From positions 9,555 to 66,940 of the forward strand of contig DAPT01000073.1 of NCBI GenBank assembly GCA_002502215.1: DNA of 57,386 bases, in the 5' to 3' direction. The notes beneath the pieces were generated by a model, which was not told where the DNA came from, made no database searches, and saw only the letters and a program-made list of their open reading frames with translations. Source of the stretch: Euryarchaeota archaeon UBA124. Lineage in GTDB: Archaea; Thermoplasmatota; Poseidoniia; Poseidoniales; Poseidoniaceae. Shown here piece after piece: positions 43,874-51,310 of the stretch (within the stretch, counting starts at the first letter, position 1; each line of letters begins with the position of its first letter). The position numbers were made by a program, and so were the translations under genes.

Positions 43874-46800
43874 GCGATAATCCTCCAGAATTGAAAGAAA
43901 ACGACTTTGCCAAAGGGCGCTCTCGGCTTCGTCGATATCAACATACATTGGTCGAATTACCGAGTCGTTTACGCCTTGCCGCACAGAGCGCCTGGCGAGG
44001 CAAAGAACGAGGAATGGCTGTCATTGCAGGTGTCTTTCTCGCATCCTTGGTTATCACGACTGTTCTTGCTTATGGCGTTGGACTCTCCCAATTGTTCTTT
44101 GAAGAATCTCTTGATTCTGAACCGTTCGATGCAAAAATAGAGTTTGCCCGCACACCGGTTGAGAACGCTTCAGGTTGGTCAAACAACACGACGACGATGA
44201 CGGAGGTTTGCGATGAATTGATGAATGAATTTTCCGAATTCAATGATTGTACGCTCGTTCTCGGTCGTCAGGGAATCCACAGTGGAGGCTTCTTCAACAT
44301 CGATTTCGTTGTCGCCCAACCACTTGAAATGCGATCAATATCGGACAATGAAAACCCATTGTGGGACCCAATGGACTTTGATTACCCTGAAACGCTCGAT
44401 GCGGGCCCTCCTATTTCTGACAAACGTGCAATCCGATTCCTTGGACCTGAAGCCTTCGATGGTGAATTGGCCGATAGGCTCGGTGAGAACATTATTGCAG
44501 GGCTTGGAGAATGGCCTACACCCGAAAACATGAGTTTGAACCGTGGAATTATTCTCCCCTCTACGATTGCAAGCGAAGCTCAAGCAAAGGTAGGAGACGT
44601 ACTTGAGGAACTAACCTTTGCGTACGTTGTCGATGAATCCACACTGTTTGAAGCGAGCGTAACAGAGGAAAACTGTGCTGGCGAAATCACGCCAGAAAAC
44701 AACGAAATGATGTATTGTCGAATGTCGATGACGGTTGAGAATCTCACCGTTTTGGGAATCTATGAGCCTTGGGATTTTGGCAATCCAACACTTCCATTCA
44801 ATCCAATTTTTACCACATGGGAAACCCTTGAAGAATCACAGCGTGAGACGTTGATTAACTACGATCACATGTACCTCGGCGTCACAATCGATCGTGGACA
44901 ACTACCCACGACCTCAACAGCAGATGCTGCTGAATGGCTTGAAAATCTTGGGACTGAAGTGCAAGATGGCAACTACACGGATGAAGGCGTTGAGCTGTAC
45001 TACACCGACATCGTTTCTGGAACAATTACCTTCCTCAACATCTTCCTTGGTTTAATTCAAATCTTTGACTACATCATTATGATTCCAATCGTGTTCTTGT
45101 CGATTGCTGTGTTGATTTACGGACTGGTTTTATCGCTTGAACAACGACGCAGAGAGGTGAGCATTCATCGCGTCATTGGGGCGGATGGACAGAGTCTGCA
45201 AGGCATGGTCCTGCTCGAATTGTTTGTCATGTCATCCGTCGCCTGGCTCATTGGATATCTCTTGGCTCTCATGGCGGTACCAATCGTTCTCTCAGCAGTA
45301 GGATTCATGGAATTCAGAACAGGTGATTTCGATGTGAATCCCACACTTGGTTTTGGTTCAACACTGTTCACAGCAATTACGACATTAGGGCTCGCAATGA
45401 TCTTTGGACGCAGTAGAGCACGCGATTTCCTTGAACTTGAAATCGAGGAGGGGGTTCGCAAAACCACGGTCAAAGCAGAACCAAAACGATGGCTCCATTG
45501 GACGGCGTTCCTGTTTGGTATGCTCGCTGTGATTGATACATGGCTTGAGATGAACGGTAGCGAAGATGGAATCGTTTCCAACTTCTTCATCGAGGGATTG
45601 ATTGGTATCATCGGTCCGTTTGCTCTTTGGATTGGGGGAGCATTGCTTCTTGGAAGAATCGGTGCAAAAGGTCCGCAAATCATGCAACTCATCTTTGGAC
45701 GATCACCTATCCTCAAGGACGTGAAGAGAGGACTCAAAGGGTCTGGGTCTGCAGAGTCGGTGAACCGGCTTGCTGTCATTATGTTGCTTACACTCTCCAT
45801 CGTTACACTTGCAGCAGTGCAAGGTTATACCGGGACGCTTGTTGATGAAAAGACCGCTGATGCGACCGTTGGTTCAGATTTACAAATTTCTACGGAACAA
45901 GACATCAATTCGACCGCCCTTCTTTCGCTCGTGAATGAATTTGCCGACGCAGATGTCACCTCTGTTGCAACGAGTGTGCCTGAAATTACACTTGCTGACG
46001 AGCAGGGAGGCGATAGTTTGCAAACGTTCGTACTGTTTGACGGGAATGAAGACGTCTTACGTTGGAGTGAACAATCAATACCAGGAACGAGCATCAGCTC
46101 TGCGATGGATGGATATTCAAACAATGGTTTCACTGCTGGGCAAGATTCTGCATATTCGCTCGACTTGCCGGGTTCTGACCGCGGTGGCGAGGAGAATCGA
46201 CTCGACGATGTTTTGCTCCAACCCGGTGATGAGAAGTCTCGTGAAATTACATTCGTATGGGAAAAGATCGAATTTAACTTCACTTCAGGTGGTTCTGAAG
46301 AATCAGACCCACTGATGCTGTTTGAAGCTTACACCCTGCTTATGGATGCAGATTGGAGTGGACTCAACCTCTCCAATCAAGACTTGAATGAGAGGGATTT
46401 AGGACGTGTTGATTTGTCGAACACCAACCTTGCGGGAGCAGACCTCTCAAACCTCAACATGAGCGAATCCGTCCTTCTCGACGTGAACCTGAGCGATGCG
46501 GATTTGACCGGTGCAAACCTCGAGAACGCAATTCTTGTCAATTTCATGGGCGGTTCATTCCAGGATGCCGACTTTACGAATGCAAACCTCGCCGGAGCAT
46601 TTGGTTTGTTTGATCTATCATCCTCCATCCTGTCCAATACAACATGTCCTGATGGAACCAACAGCGATGACACCGCTTGTGCGAGTGGTGCAAGCCAACT
46701 ACCTCCACCATTAGCAGAAGATCTCTTCTTTGCAGATACCCGTGTTCAGGTTATTGTTACGCCTTACACGAACACGATGTACTACATGGGAACACACGAA

Positions 46801-47490
46801 TACATTCCAGGAGTTGGTGCAGCAACAATTGGATCTGCACTGGTCATCGGCGAAGATTCATGGCGTAATCTCGTAGGAGATTCTGCAGCTGATGAGTTTC
46901 GCTCAAAGACTTGGATTGTGCGCGTAGACGGACTTTCAGGCGATGAATTAGAATCGCTTGCTTCACAAATCAAAGCAGATTCGCGTGTATCTGGAGTACT
47001 TGATTGGTCGAGTACACACAAGGACGTTGAGCGAAACGGTGGTTTAATTTTCGGAACACCCGGTCTGCTCTCACTGCAGTTTGTTGTTGCAAGTGTTGCA
47101 GCAGTCGCCTCAAGTTTCGTTTTCCTTTCCCTCGTTCTCAGTCAACGTCAAAAAGAACTGGCAGTCCTGCAAGCGATTGGTGCTTCTCCAAACCAAATTA
47201 TCCGATTGGTCCTGTTCGAGATTCTTTCGATTGTTGTTGTTTCCATGGCACTCGGTATCGTTCTTGGTGTCGGACTCGCATTGTCCTTTAACGGATTCTT
47301 TGACATCTTCGGATTCATCTTCCAAATCTTTGGAGGATCATCGACGACCATACAACGGACGCTTGTCTATCCTTGGTCACAGATTATTTTCGTGTCTTTG
47401 GCAGTCTTTGCCGCAGTTGTTGTAGCATTGCTTGTGACAACACGACGAGCGTTAACAGCGGATTTGGCCAGTGTGCTGAAGGGGGAGTGA
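43870..47490 (+). CDS. Giant MacB/FtsX-type ABC permease with pentapeptide-repeat domain
   Basis: A 1206-residue permease. Helix 1 (~50-73, VIAGVFLASLVITTVLAYGVG) leads into a large exported domain (to ~385). Three helices form the first FtsX core (~385-520), then two more and a second FtsX unit at the C-terminus (~1060-1206, SFVFLSLVLSQRQKELAVLQAIGASPNQI). Between ~770 and 1050 a second exported domain holds about a dozen A(D/N)LxX pentapeptide repeats (~831-911; GADLSNLNMS, DADLTGANLE, DFTNANLAGA), which fold as a right-handed beta-helix. Combined with two ATPases it may move lipoproteins or lipids, or transmit force. The repeats are unusual in this family. Confidence 0.9.
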   Translation: MSDNPPELKENDFAKGRSRLRRYQHTLVELPSRLRLAAQSAWRGKERGMAVIAGVFLASLVITTVLAYGVGLSQLFFEESLDSEPFDAKIEFARTPVENASGWSNNTTTMTEVCDELMNEFSEFNDCTLVLGRQGIHSGGFFNIDFVVAQPLEMRSISDNENPLWDPMDFDYPETLDAGPPISDKRAIRFLGPEAFDGELADRLGENIIAGLGEWPTPENMSLNRGIILPSTIASEAQAKVGDVLEELTFAYVVDESTLFEASVTEENCAGEITPENNEMMYCRMSMTVENLTVLGIYEPWDFGNPTLPFNPIFTTWETLEESQRETLINYDHMYLGVTIDRGQLPTTSTADAAEWLENLGTEVQDGNYTDEGVELYYTDIVSGTITFLNIFLGLIQIFDYIIMIPIVFLSIAVLIYGLVLSLEQRRREVSIHRVIGADGQSLQGMVLLELFVMSSVAWLIGYLLALMAVPIVLSAVGFMEFRTGDFDVNPTLGFGSTLFTAITTLGLAMIFGRSRARDFLELEIEEGVRKTTVKAEPKRWLHWTAFLFGMLAVIDTWLEMNGSEDGIVSNFFIEGLIGIIGPFALWIGGALLLGRIGAKGPQIMQLIFGRSPILKDVKRGLKGSGSAESVNRLAVIMLLTLSIVTLAAVQGYTGTLVDEKTADATVGSDLQISTEQDINSTALLSLVNEFADADVTSVATSVPEITLADEQGGDSLQTFVLFDGNEDVLRWSEQSIPGTSISSAMDGYSNNGFTAGQDSAYSLDLPGSDRGGEENRLDDVLLQPGDEKSREITFVWEKIEFNFTSGGSEESDPLMLFEAYTLLMDADWSGLNLSNQDLNERDLGRVDLSNTNLAGADLSNLNMSESVLLDVNLSDADLTGANLENAILVNFMGGSFQDADFTNANLAGAFGLFDLSSSILSNTTCPDGTNSDDTACASGASQLPPPLAEDLFFADTRVQVIVTPYTNTMYYMGTHEYIPGVGAATIGSALVIGEDSWRNLVGDSAADEFRSKTWIVRVDGLSGDELESLASQIKADSRVSGVLDWSSTHKDVERNGGLIFGTPGLLSLQFVVASVAAVASSFVFLSLVLSQRQKELAVLQAIGASPNQIIRLVLFEILSIVVVSMALGIVLGVGLALSFNGFFDIFGFIFQIFGGSSTTIQRTLVYPWSQIIFVSLAVFAAVVVALLVTTRRALTADLASVLKGE

Positions 47491-47492
47491 AG

Positions 47493-48473
47493 ATGAGCGA
47501 AACCATTCTGGAATCTGAGGGGTTGTATCATGTGTATGAATCGAAGGCTGAGGACGGAAACGTTGTCGCGCTCAGAGGTTTGCATATCAACATGAAAGCC
47601 GGTGAAGCAATCGCCGTTGTTGGTCCATCTGGATCAGGTAAATCGACGCTCATGAAGTGTCTCGGAGGGCTCATGAAACCAAGTGCGGGGTCTGTTAGTC
47701 TCGCTGGCAAAAACATGACCCGTTTGAAAGGACAGGAATTGGTAGAACTTCGACAGAAGACCGTTTCTTTCATCTTCCAGGAAGGAAACCTCCTTCCTGA
47801 TTTGAATGCTCGAGACAATGTTGCACAACCACTCCGACATCAAGGTGTTTCTTCCAAGAAAGCACTCGCCAAAGCCGATGCAATGCTTGAGCGACTGGGT
47901 ATGGGTCATCGAATTCGAGCACTTCCATCGATGCTGAGCGGTGGAGAACAACAACGCGTAGCGATTGCTCGTGCGCTCATCACCCGCCCACGATTGATTC
48001 TTGCAGATGAGCCAACAGGGGCTTTGGATCCTGTGACAAGCCGTGAAGTCCTTGCACTGTTCAAAGACCTGCATGAGAACGACGGTGTGTCTTTCTTGAT
48101 TGTCACACACTCAAAGGAAGTTGCTTCCTTTGCCAATCGATCCCTCGAGTTGAGGGACGGTCGTTTTGTTGCAGAGCATGGAGAATCCATCGATGTTGAA
48201 GATCTGAGCAAGGATCGAGAACTCATCATCGATGAAACTGGAACAGTAACGTTTCCTCCCGATCTCTTGGTTAGGCTTGGTGGAGCAGGGCGATACACTG
48301 TCGGGAACGTTGCCAGCGGATACTTGTCCCTTCAAGGCGACGCAGTTGAGTCCATGGGCAAGATGGAACTCGCTTCGGTATGTCCCGCCTGCAAGTACGA
48401 TTACGGTGACAGCGACGACCAAGAATGCCCCTCGTGCGGTTCAAGTAGACCGATGGTTGAGGTTAATTTGTGA
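47493..48473 (+). CDS. ABC transporter ATPase with C-terminal AbrB-like region and zinc ribbon
   Basis: A 326-residue protein starting at ATG 47493, after GGGGGAGTGA and two bases after the permease stop. The ATPase occupies ~1-235: Walker A GPSGSGKST (44-52), LSGGEQQR, LADEPTG and the switch His in IVTHSKEVA. After it, residues ~246-285 (IIDETGTVTFPPDLLVRLG) resemble the short beta/helix core of AbrB/SpoVT-type proteins, and the end is a zinc ribbon (CPACKYD...CPSCG, ~295-318). ATPases of this type normally lack such parts. It probably acts with the adjacent permease as the second, non-identical ATPase. Confidence 0.9.
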   Translation: MSETILESEGLYHVYESKAEDGNVVALRGLHINMKAGEAIAVVGPSGSGKSTLMKCLGGLMKPSAGSVSLAGKNMTRLKGQELVELRQKTVSFIFQEGNLLPDLNARDNVAQPLRHQGVSSKKALAKADAMLERLGMGHRIRALPSMLSGGEQQRVAIARALITRPRLILADEPTGALDPVTSREVLALFKDLHENDGVSFLIVTHSKEVASFANRSLELRDGRFVAEHGESIDVEDLSKDRELIIDETGTVTFPPDLLVRLGGAGRYTVGNVASGYLSLQGDAVESMGKMELASVCPACKYDYGDSDDQECPSCGSSRPMVEVNL

Positions 48474-48766
48474 AGCGTTGGGTGACCTTGGTTGGGTATC
48501 TGGAGGGCTTCTCCTTCCTCATCTTGATGTTCTATGCGATGCCATTGAAGTACATCGCAGGAGAGCCCGAAATGGTCTCACTGTTTGGCTCCATCCACGG
48601 CGGTCTGTTCGTTGCTTACATCGGCCTTTTGCTGGCGGGCGTGGGCAAGCACTGGACGAGGACGGCGCTGATTCACGGCTTCATCGCTGCCGTCGTCCCG
48701 GCCGGGCCGTTTTTGTTCGAGGGCATGCTCTCGAGTGACGAGTATGATTTAAGAAACAACGAGTAG
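48470..48766 (+). CDS. DUF3817 small membrane protein
   Basis: A 98-residue protein with three to four hydrophobic segments and the DUF3817 pattern YLEGFSFLILMFYAMPLKYIAGEPE, SIHGGLFVAYIGLLL and PAGPFLFE. The start is GTG 48470, overlapping the ATPase stop (GTGA). Function unknown in the family. From here to 50409 the DNA is richer in GC (for example runs of gcc/ccg/ggc) than the genes before and after, suggesting a separate origin. Confidence 0.82.
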   Translation: MKRWVTLVGYLEGFSFLILMFYAMPLKYIAGEPEMVSLFGSIHGGLFVAYIGLLLAGVGKHWTRTALIHGFIAAVVPAGPFLFEGMLSSDEYDLRNNE

Positions 48767-48782
48767 AATTGTATTGTTGTAG

Positions 48783-48795
48783 TATAAGATTATAT
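48783..48795 (+). promoter_or_regulatory. TATA-like promoter for the small membrane-protein cassette
   Basis: TATAAGATTATAT lies ~35-47 bases before ATG 48830, with AAGTGAT close to the start as a possible ribosome site. It is in an AT-rich island within otherwise GC-rich DNA, in the 63-base gap after the DUF3817 gene. Confidence 0.5.
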
Positions 48796-48829
48796 CCTTG
48801 AACGATGGTGGCAATCTAAGTGATACATC

Positions 48830-49270
48830 ATGGATGCAAAGACAATATTAAACCCTAAAGGCTGGCTTATTGGCGTTGGAATCGTCAACATTTTGTTCAG
48901 CATAATAAATTTCCTGATGGCAGGCGATACCGCCACCACAGCACTTGAAGCGGAATACGGCGCACTATCTGACCGGGAATTGTCCATAGCGACGGGCTAT
49001 GAAGAAGGCTGGGGCCTCTTTGGCATTCCTTACGGCATCCTAGCCATCGCTTCTGGCCTTCTCCTCTCTGGCTCCGATCGAGCAAAGATGGCCCTGACCG
49101 CTGGTTTGGCATTCATCGTGACTTTCCTCGCGTTGGTGACCATTTCGAACGGCAACGGCTACGAAGTTCCTATTCCGCAGGCCGCACCGCTCTTCGTGCT
49201 GTTGTTGGCGCTCACAGCCTCGGGTTACCTCCACATGAACGATGACGAAGCACCTGCTACGGAGGCCTGA
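48830..49270 (+). CDS. Small four-helix membrane protein, paralogue 1
   Basis: A 146-residue protein with about four hydrophobic segments. It begins MDAKTILNPKGWLIGVGIVNIL and ends LLLALTASGYLHMNDDEAPATEA. These ends match the next two genes (MDQLKK..N.KIWL and ALSG.LH.N...AP..EA), so the three arose by duplication. The longer loop after the first helix is specific to this copy. No known domain. Its last codons, with GGAGG, act as ribosome site for the next gene. Confidence 0.8.
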   Translation: MDAKTILNPKGWLIGVGIVNILFSIINFLMAGDTATTALEAEYGALSDRELSIATGYEEGWGLFGIPYGILAIASGLLLSGSDRAKMALTAGLAFIVTFLALVTISNGNGYEVPIPQAAPLFVLLLALTASGYLHMNDDEAPATEA

Positions 49271-49272
49271 AG

Positions 49273-49665
49273 ATGGACCAACTCAAGAAAATCTGCAATG
49301 TGAAGATCTGGCTGATTATTCTCGCCATCATCCACACCGTGGTCGGCGTGCTTGCGCCACTTGACCCTCATTCTGACACACAGCTGGAGATAACCGGAGT
49401 ATTCTTGGCCATCTCTGTTTACCTTCTTTACACCGCCTTTGGTACCTCGGGCCAGGAGCAGGCCAGATGGGCTACCGTGTTGTGCGGGCCAATCTGGGTT
49501 TGGTTCGTAGTTTGTGGTGCTCTTGAACTGGAGGGCGTTGGCAACAACAGTTGGTCACTGTCCACTGAGTTGATTCCTCCCCTCGTTGTTTGGGGTATGA
49601 CGGCGCTCAGCGGTATCCTTCATTGGAACATGGACGAAGAAGCCGCACCTGCTGCTGAGGCTTGA
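49273..49665 (+). CDS. Small four-helix membrane protein, paralogue 2
   Basis: A 130-residue protein that begins MDQLKKICNVKIWLIILAIIHT and ends LSGILHWNMDEEAAPAAEA. Predicted helices are at ~10-28, ~42-58, ~68-88 and ~100-118. It starts two bases after paralogue 1 behind GGAGGCCTGAAG. The closest relative is the next gene. Function unknown; the conserved His near the last helix (LH.N) is the only polar residue shared in a membrane position. Confidence 0.8.
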   Translation: MDQLKKICNVKIWLIILAIIHTVVGVLAPLDPHSDTQLEITGVFLAISVYLLYTAFGTSGQEQARWATVLCGPIWVWFVVCGALELEGVGNNSWSLSTELIPPLVVWGMTALSGILHWNMDEEAAPAAEA

Positions 49666-49667
49666 AC

Positions 49668-50048
49668 ATGGATCAATTGAAGAAAATCCTCAACCCCAAA
49701 ATTTGGCTTCTCGTTGTGGCTGGCGGACATACGTTAGCGACCATTCTACCCGTGCTGAGCGATCAAGGGCTCAACTTGGATGAAACAGAAGTCGAATACG
49801 CTGTTTGGCGTGTTGTATCAATGATCATTCCGATGGTGTTTATTGCGCTTACGTTCACGAAGGAGATTCAAGCAAAACTGGCAACGGCGATTGCTGGACC
49901 TGTTTGGGTCATGTTCGTGGTTTGGACCGTCATGGACGGATTTCAAACATTGTTCATTCCACCGTTGGTTCTGTGGGGTCTTCTCGCATTGAGTGGCGTG
50001 CTGCATGGTAACTGGCAGACGAATGAAGCCGCACCTGCGGAGGCTTGA
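49668..50048 (+). CDS. Small four-helix membrane protein, paralogue 3
   Basis: A 126-residue protein beginning MDQLKKILNPKIWLLVVAGGHT and ending LSGVLHGNWQTNEAAPAEA. I chose ATG 49668, two bases after the previous stop, over the in-frame TTG at 49662 that overlaps it. GAGG in the preceding stop region serves as ribosome site. Compared with paralogue 2, the first helix and the C-terminal signature are best conserved. Base composition is less GC-rich than in its neighbours. Confidence 0.8.
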   Translation: MDQLKKILNPKIWLLVVAGGHTLATILPVLSDQGLNLDETEVEYAVWRVVSMIIPMVFIALTFTKEIQAKLATAIAGPVWVMFVVWTVMDGFQTLFIPPLVLWGLLALSGVLHGNWQTNEAAPAEA

Positions 50049-50050
50049 CC

Positions 50051-50409
50051 ATGGACTTTCTCCGGGACATGCGCACGGCCGCCATCGCAAACGGCATCAT
50101 CGTCGCCTTTCATGTGTACGTCGCCTTGGCTTTGGAGGGCCTGTGGTTCCTCGTTCCGGTCGCCATCATTGGCGCGCTCGTCTTCGGGGCATATTCGACC
50201 AGAGGGCGATTGGGAGCAGGCCTCCTGGCCGTTCCTCAGGCCGCTACCTCCTGTTGGTGCCAGAGTTGATCGCCGCCCTCTCGAGTGAAAACACACCCGG
50301 GACCATGGAGTACCTTCTGATCCCATTTTGGTTCCTGACCATGATCGTGAACTTCTTTGTCATCCACGCAGAGTGGACCAGTGCACCACACCCGTCTTCA
50401 GAGGCGTGA
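50051..50409 (+). pseudogene. Fourth small membrane protein, broken by a frameshift
   Basis: From ATG 50051 a frame (MDFLRDMRTAAIANGIIV...) runs to a stop at 50267-50269. A second frame continues in the right place, from about 50225 to 50409: RYLLLVPELIAALSSENTPG, then LLIPFWFLTMIVNFFVI and a tail ending SSEA. Joined by a one-base shift near 50225-50245, they give a ~119-residue protein with four helices and a paralogue-like tail. I saw no classic slippery heptamer. It is probably a recent mutation or a sequence error; programmed shifting cannot be excluded. Confidence 0.65.
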
Positions 50410-50449
50410 TGGATGAACCGCACGGTGTTGGCGGTGGCGTTTCGCGTCT

Positions 50450-50469
50450 GTGTCAAGCAGACTTGACAC
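50450..50469. terminator. Perfect hairpin at the convergent junction
   Basis: GTGTCAAG (50450-50457) and CTTGACAC (50462-50469) pair perfectly over 8 bases with a 4-base loop CAGA. It lies 40 bases after the cassette end and covers the stop codon of the cupin gene on the other strand, so it may end both transcripts. Confidence 0.5.
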
Positions 50470-50815
50470 CTTGAGGCCACAGTACGAGAATCAATGTCTT
50501 CCCACGCGTCTTCGGAGTGTGTGCAGACTCAGGGTCCATCCATACGATTGATCCTGTGGGATAGGTTCCATCCTCATCCCAGACTTCGCCTTCAAGAACG
50601 ACGTAGCATTCGCCGCCAGGATGGCTGTGTGGCATGAACGCATCGACCTCAACTTCAGATTGTGCTTCATACAAGACCAAAGACGTTTTTTCCTCACGCT
50701 TGAGTTTGCCCAAACGTACACCGGTCCCAAAATCCTTCCATGAGATGTTTTCAGCGAGCCAATCCTCGTCAATGTTGAAACTGAGCCAATCGGCCATGTC
50801 GTGGGTGAAGACCAT
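50453..50815 (-). CDS. Cupin protein, ChrR-like
   Basis: A 120-residue protein from ATG 50815; the frame reaches 50863 only with a TTG that overlaps the next cupin's stop. The cupin core is FMPHSHPGGECYVVLEGEVWDEDG, with metal ligands His-x-His and Glu, then the later His in PESAHTPKT. This matches the ChrR-type cupin, a Zn-binding domain used in anti-sigma factors, and related enzymes. Possible roles are metal-dependent oxidation or sensing. It is downstream of another cupin on the same strand. Confidence 0.82.
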   Translation of the reverse strand: MVFTHDMADWLSFNIDEDWLAENISWKDFGTGVRLGKLKREEKTSLVLYEAQSEVEVDAFMPHSHPGGECYVVLEGEVWDEDGTYPTGSIVWMDPESAHTPKTRGKTLILVLWPQGVKSA

Positions 50816-50853
50816 GCACGTCCGAAGGCATCCAATATGATGAGATGTTCGGT

Positions 50854-51213
50854 TCAAATCCAAACATCATTTGATGCTCTCAGTTCGCTCGCAGCATCCC
50901 CTGTGTTGACAACCCCTCGAGGCTCAATGAGCATGATTTTGCATTCCTCTTTGGCGTAAGGACGGTGCTGAACTCCTTTGGGGACGACACTCAATTCGCC
51001 AGTTTTCAATTCCATTGTTTCAGATTCGAATTCAATGAACAAGGTTCCTTCAATGACCAAAAAGAATTCATCCGTATCTGAGTGATTGTGCCATACAAAA
51101 TCACCCTCTACCTTAGCAATCTTGATTTGATAATCGTTCAATTCTGCGATAATTTTTGGTGTCCAGTGTTCTGAAAAAAGAGAAAATTTCTCAGACAGAT
51201 TTACTTTATTCAC
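50854..51213 (-). CDS. Cupin_2 protein
   Basis: A 119-residue single-domain cupin. The motif FVWHNHSDTDEFFLVIEGTLFIEF gives the His-x-His...Glu ligands, and LSVVPKGVQHRPYA the third His. It is a common small family of unknown or isomerase-like function. It is first in a two-gene minus-strand pair. The TATA-rich region at 51281 faces the other way, toward the esterase gene. Confidence 0.87.
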   Translation of the reverse strand: MNKVNLSEKFSLFSEHWTPKIIAELNDYQIKIAKVEGDFVWHNHSDTDEFFLVIEGTLFIEFESETMELKTGELSVVPKGVQHRPYAKEECKIMLIEPRGVVNTGDAASELRASNDVWI

Positions 51214-51280
51214 AACCTTCCCCTAGGCAACTCCAGTAGGGATGCGCTGATTGGTTTTTCCCGTAGATTACCGTGTATGG

Positions 51281-51288
51281 GTATATAT
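51281..51288 (+). promoter_or_regulatory. TATA box of a probably leaderless transcript
   Basis: GTATATAT is centred 26 bases before ATG 51311 of the esterase gene. That is the normal distance from TATA to transcription start in archaea, and no GGTGA site precedes the ATG. The mRNA is therefore probably leaderless, unlike those of most neighbours. Confidence 0.55.
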
Positions 51289-51310
51289 CTCACGATGAAC
51301 ACCCGAGAAT

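Noticed and set aside
45165..45800. 211-codon minus-strand frame in the permease gene
   Set aside because: Antisense to transmembrane coding sequence; the apparent length comes from codon bias.
50453..50863. Longer form of the first cupin from a TTG at 50863
   Set aside because: It would overlap the other cupin gene and add 16 residues with no cupin-family likeness.
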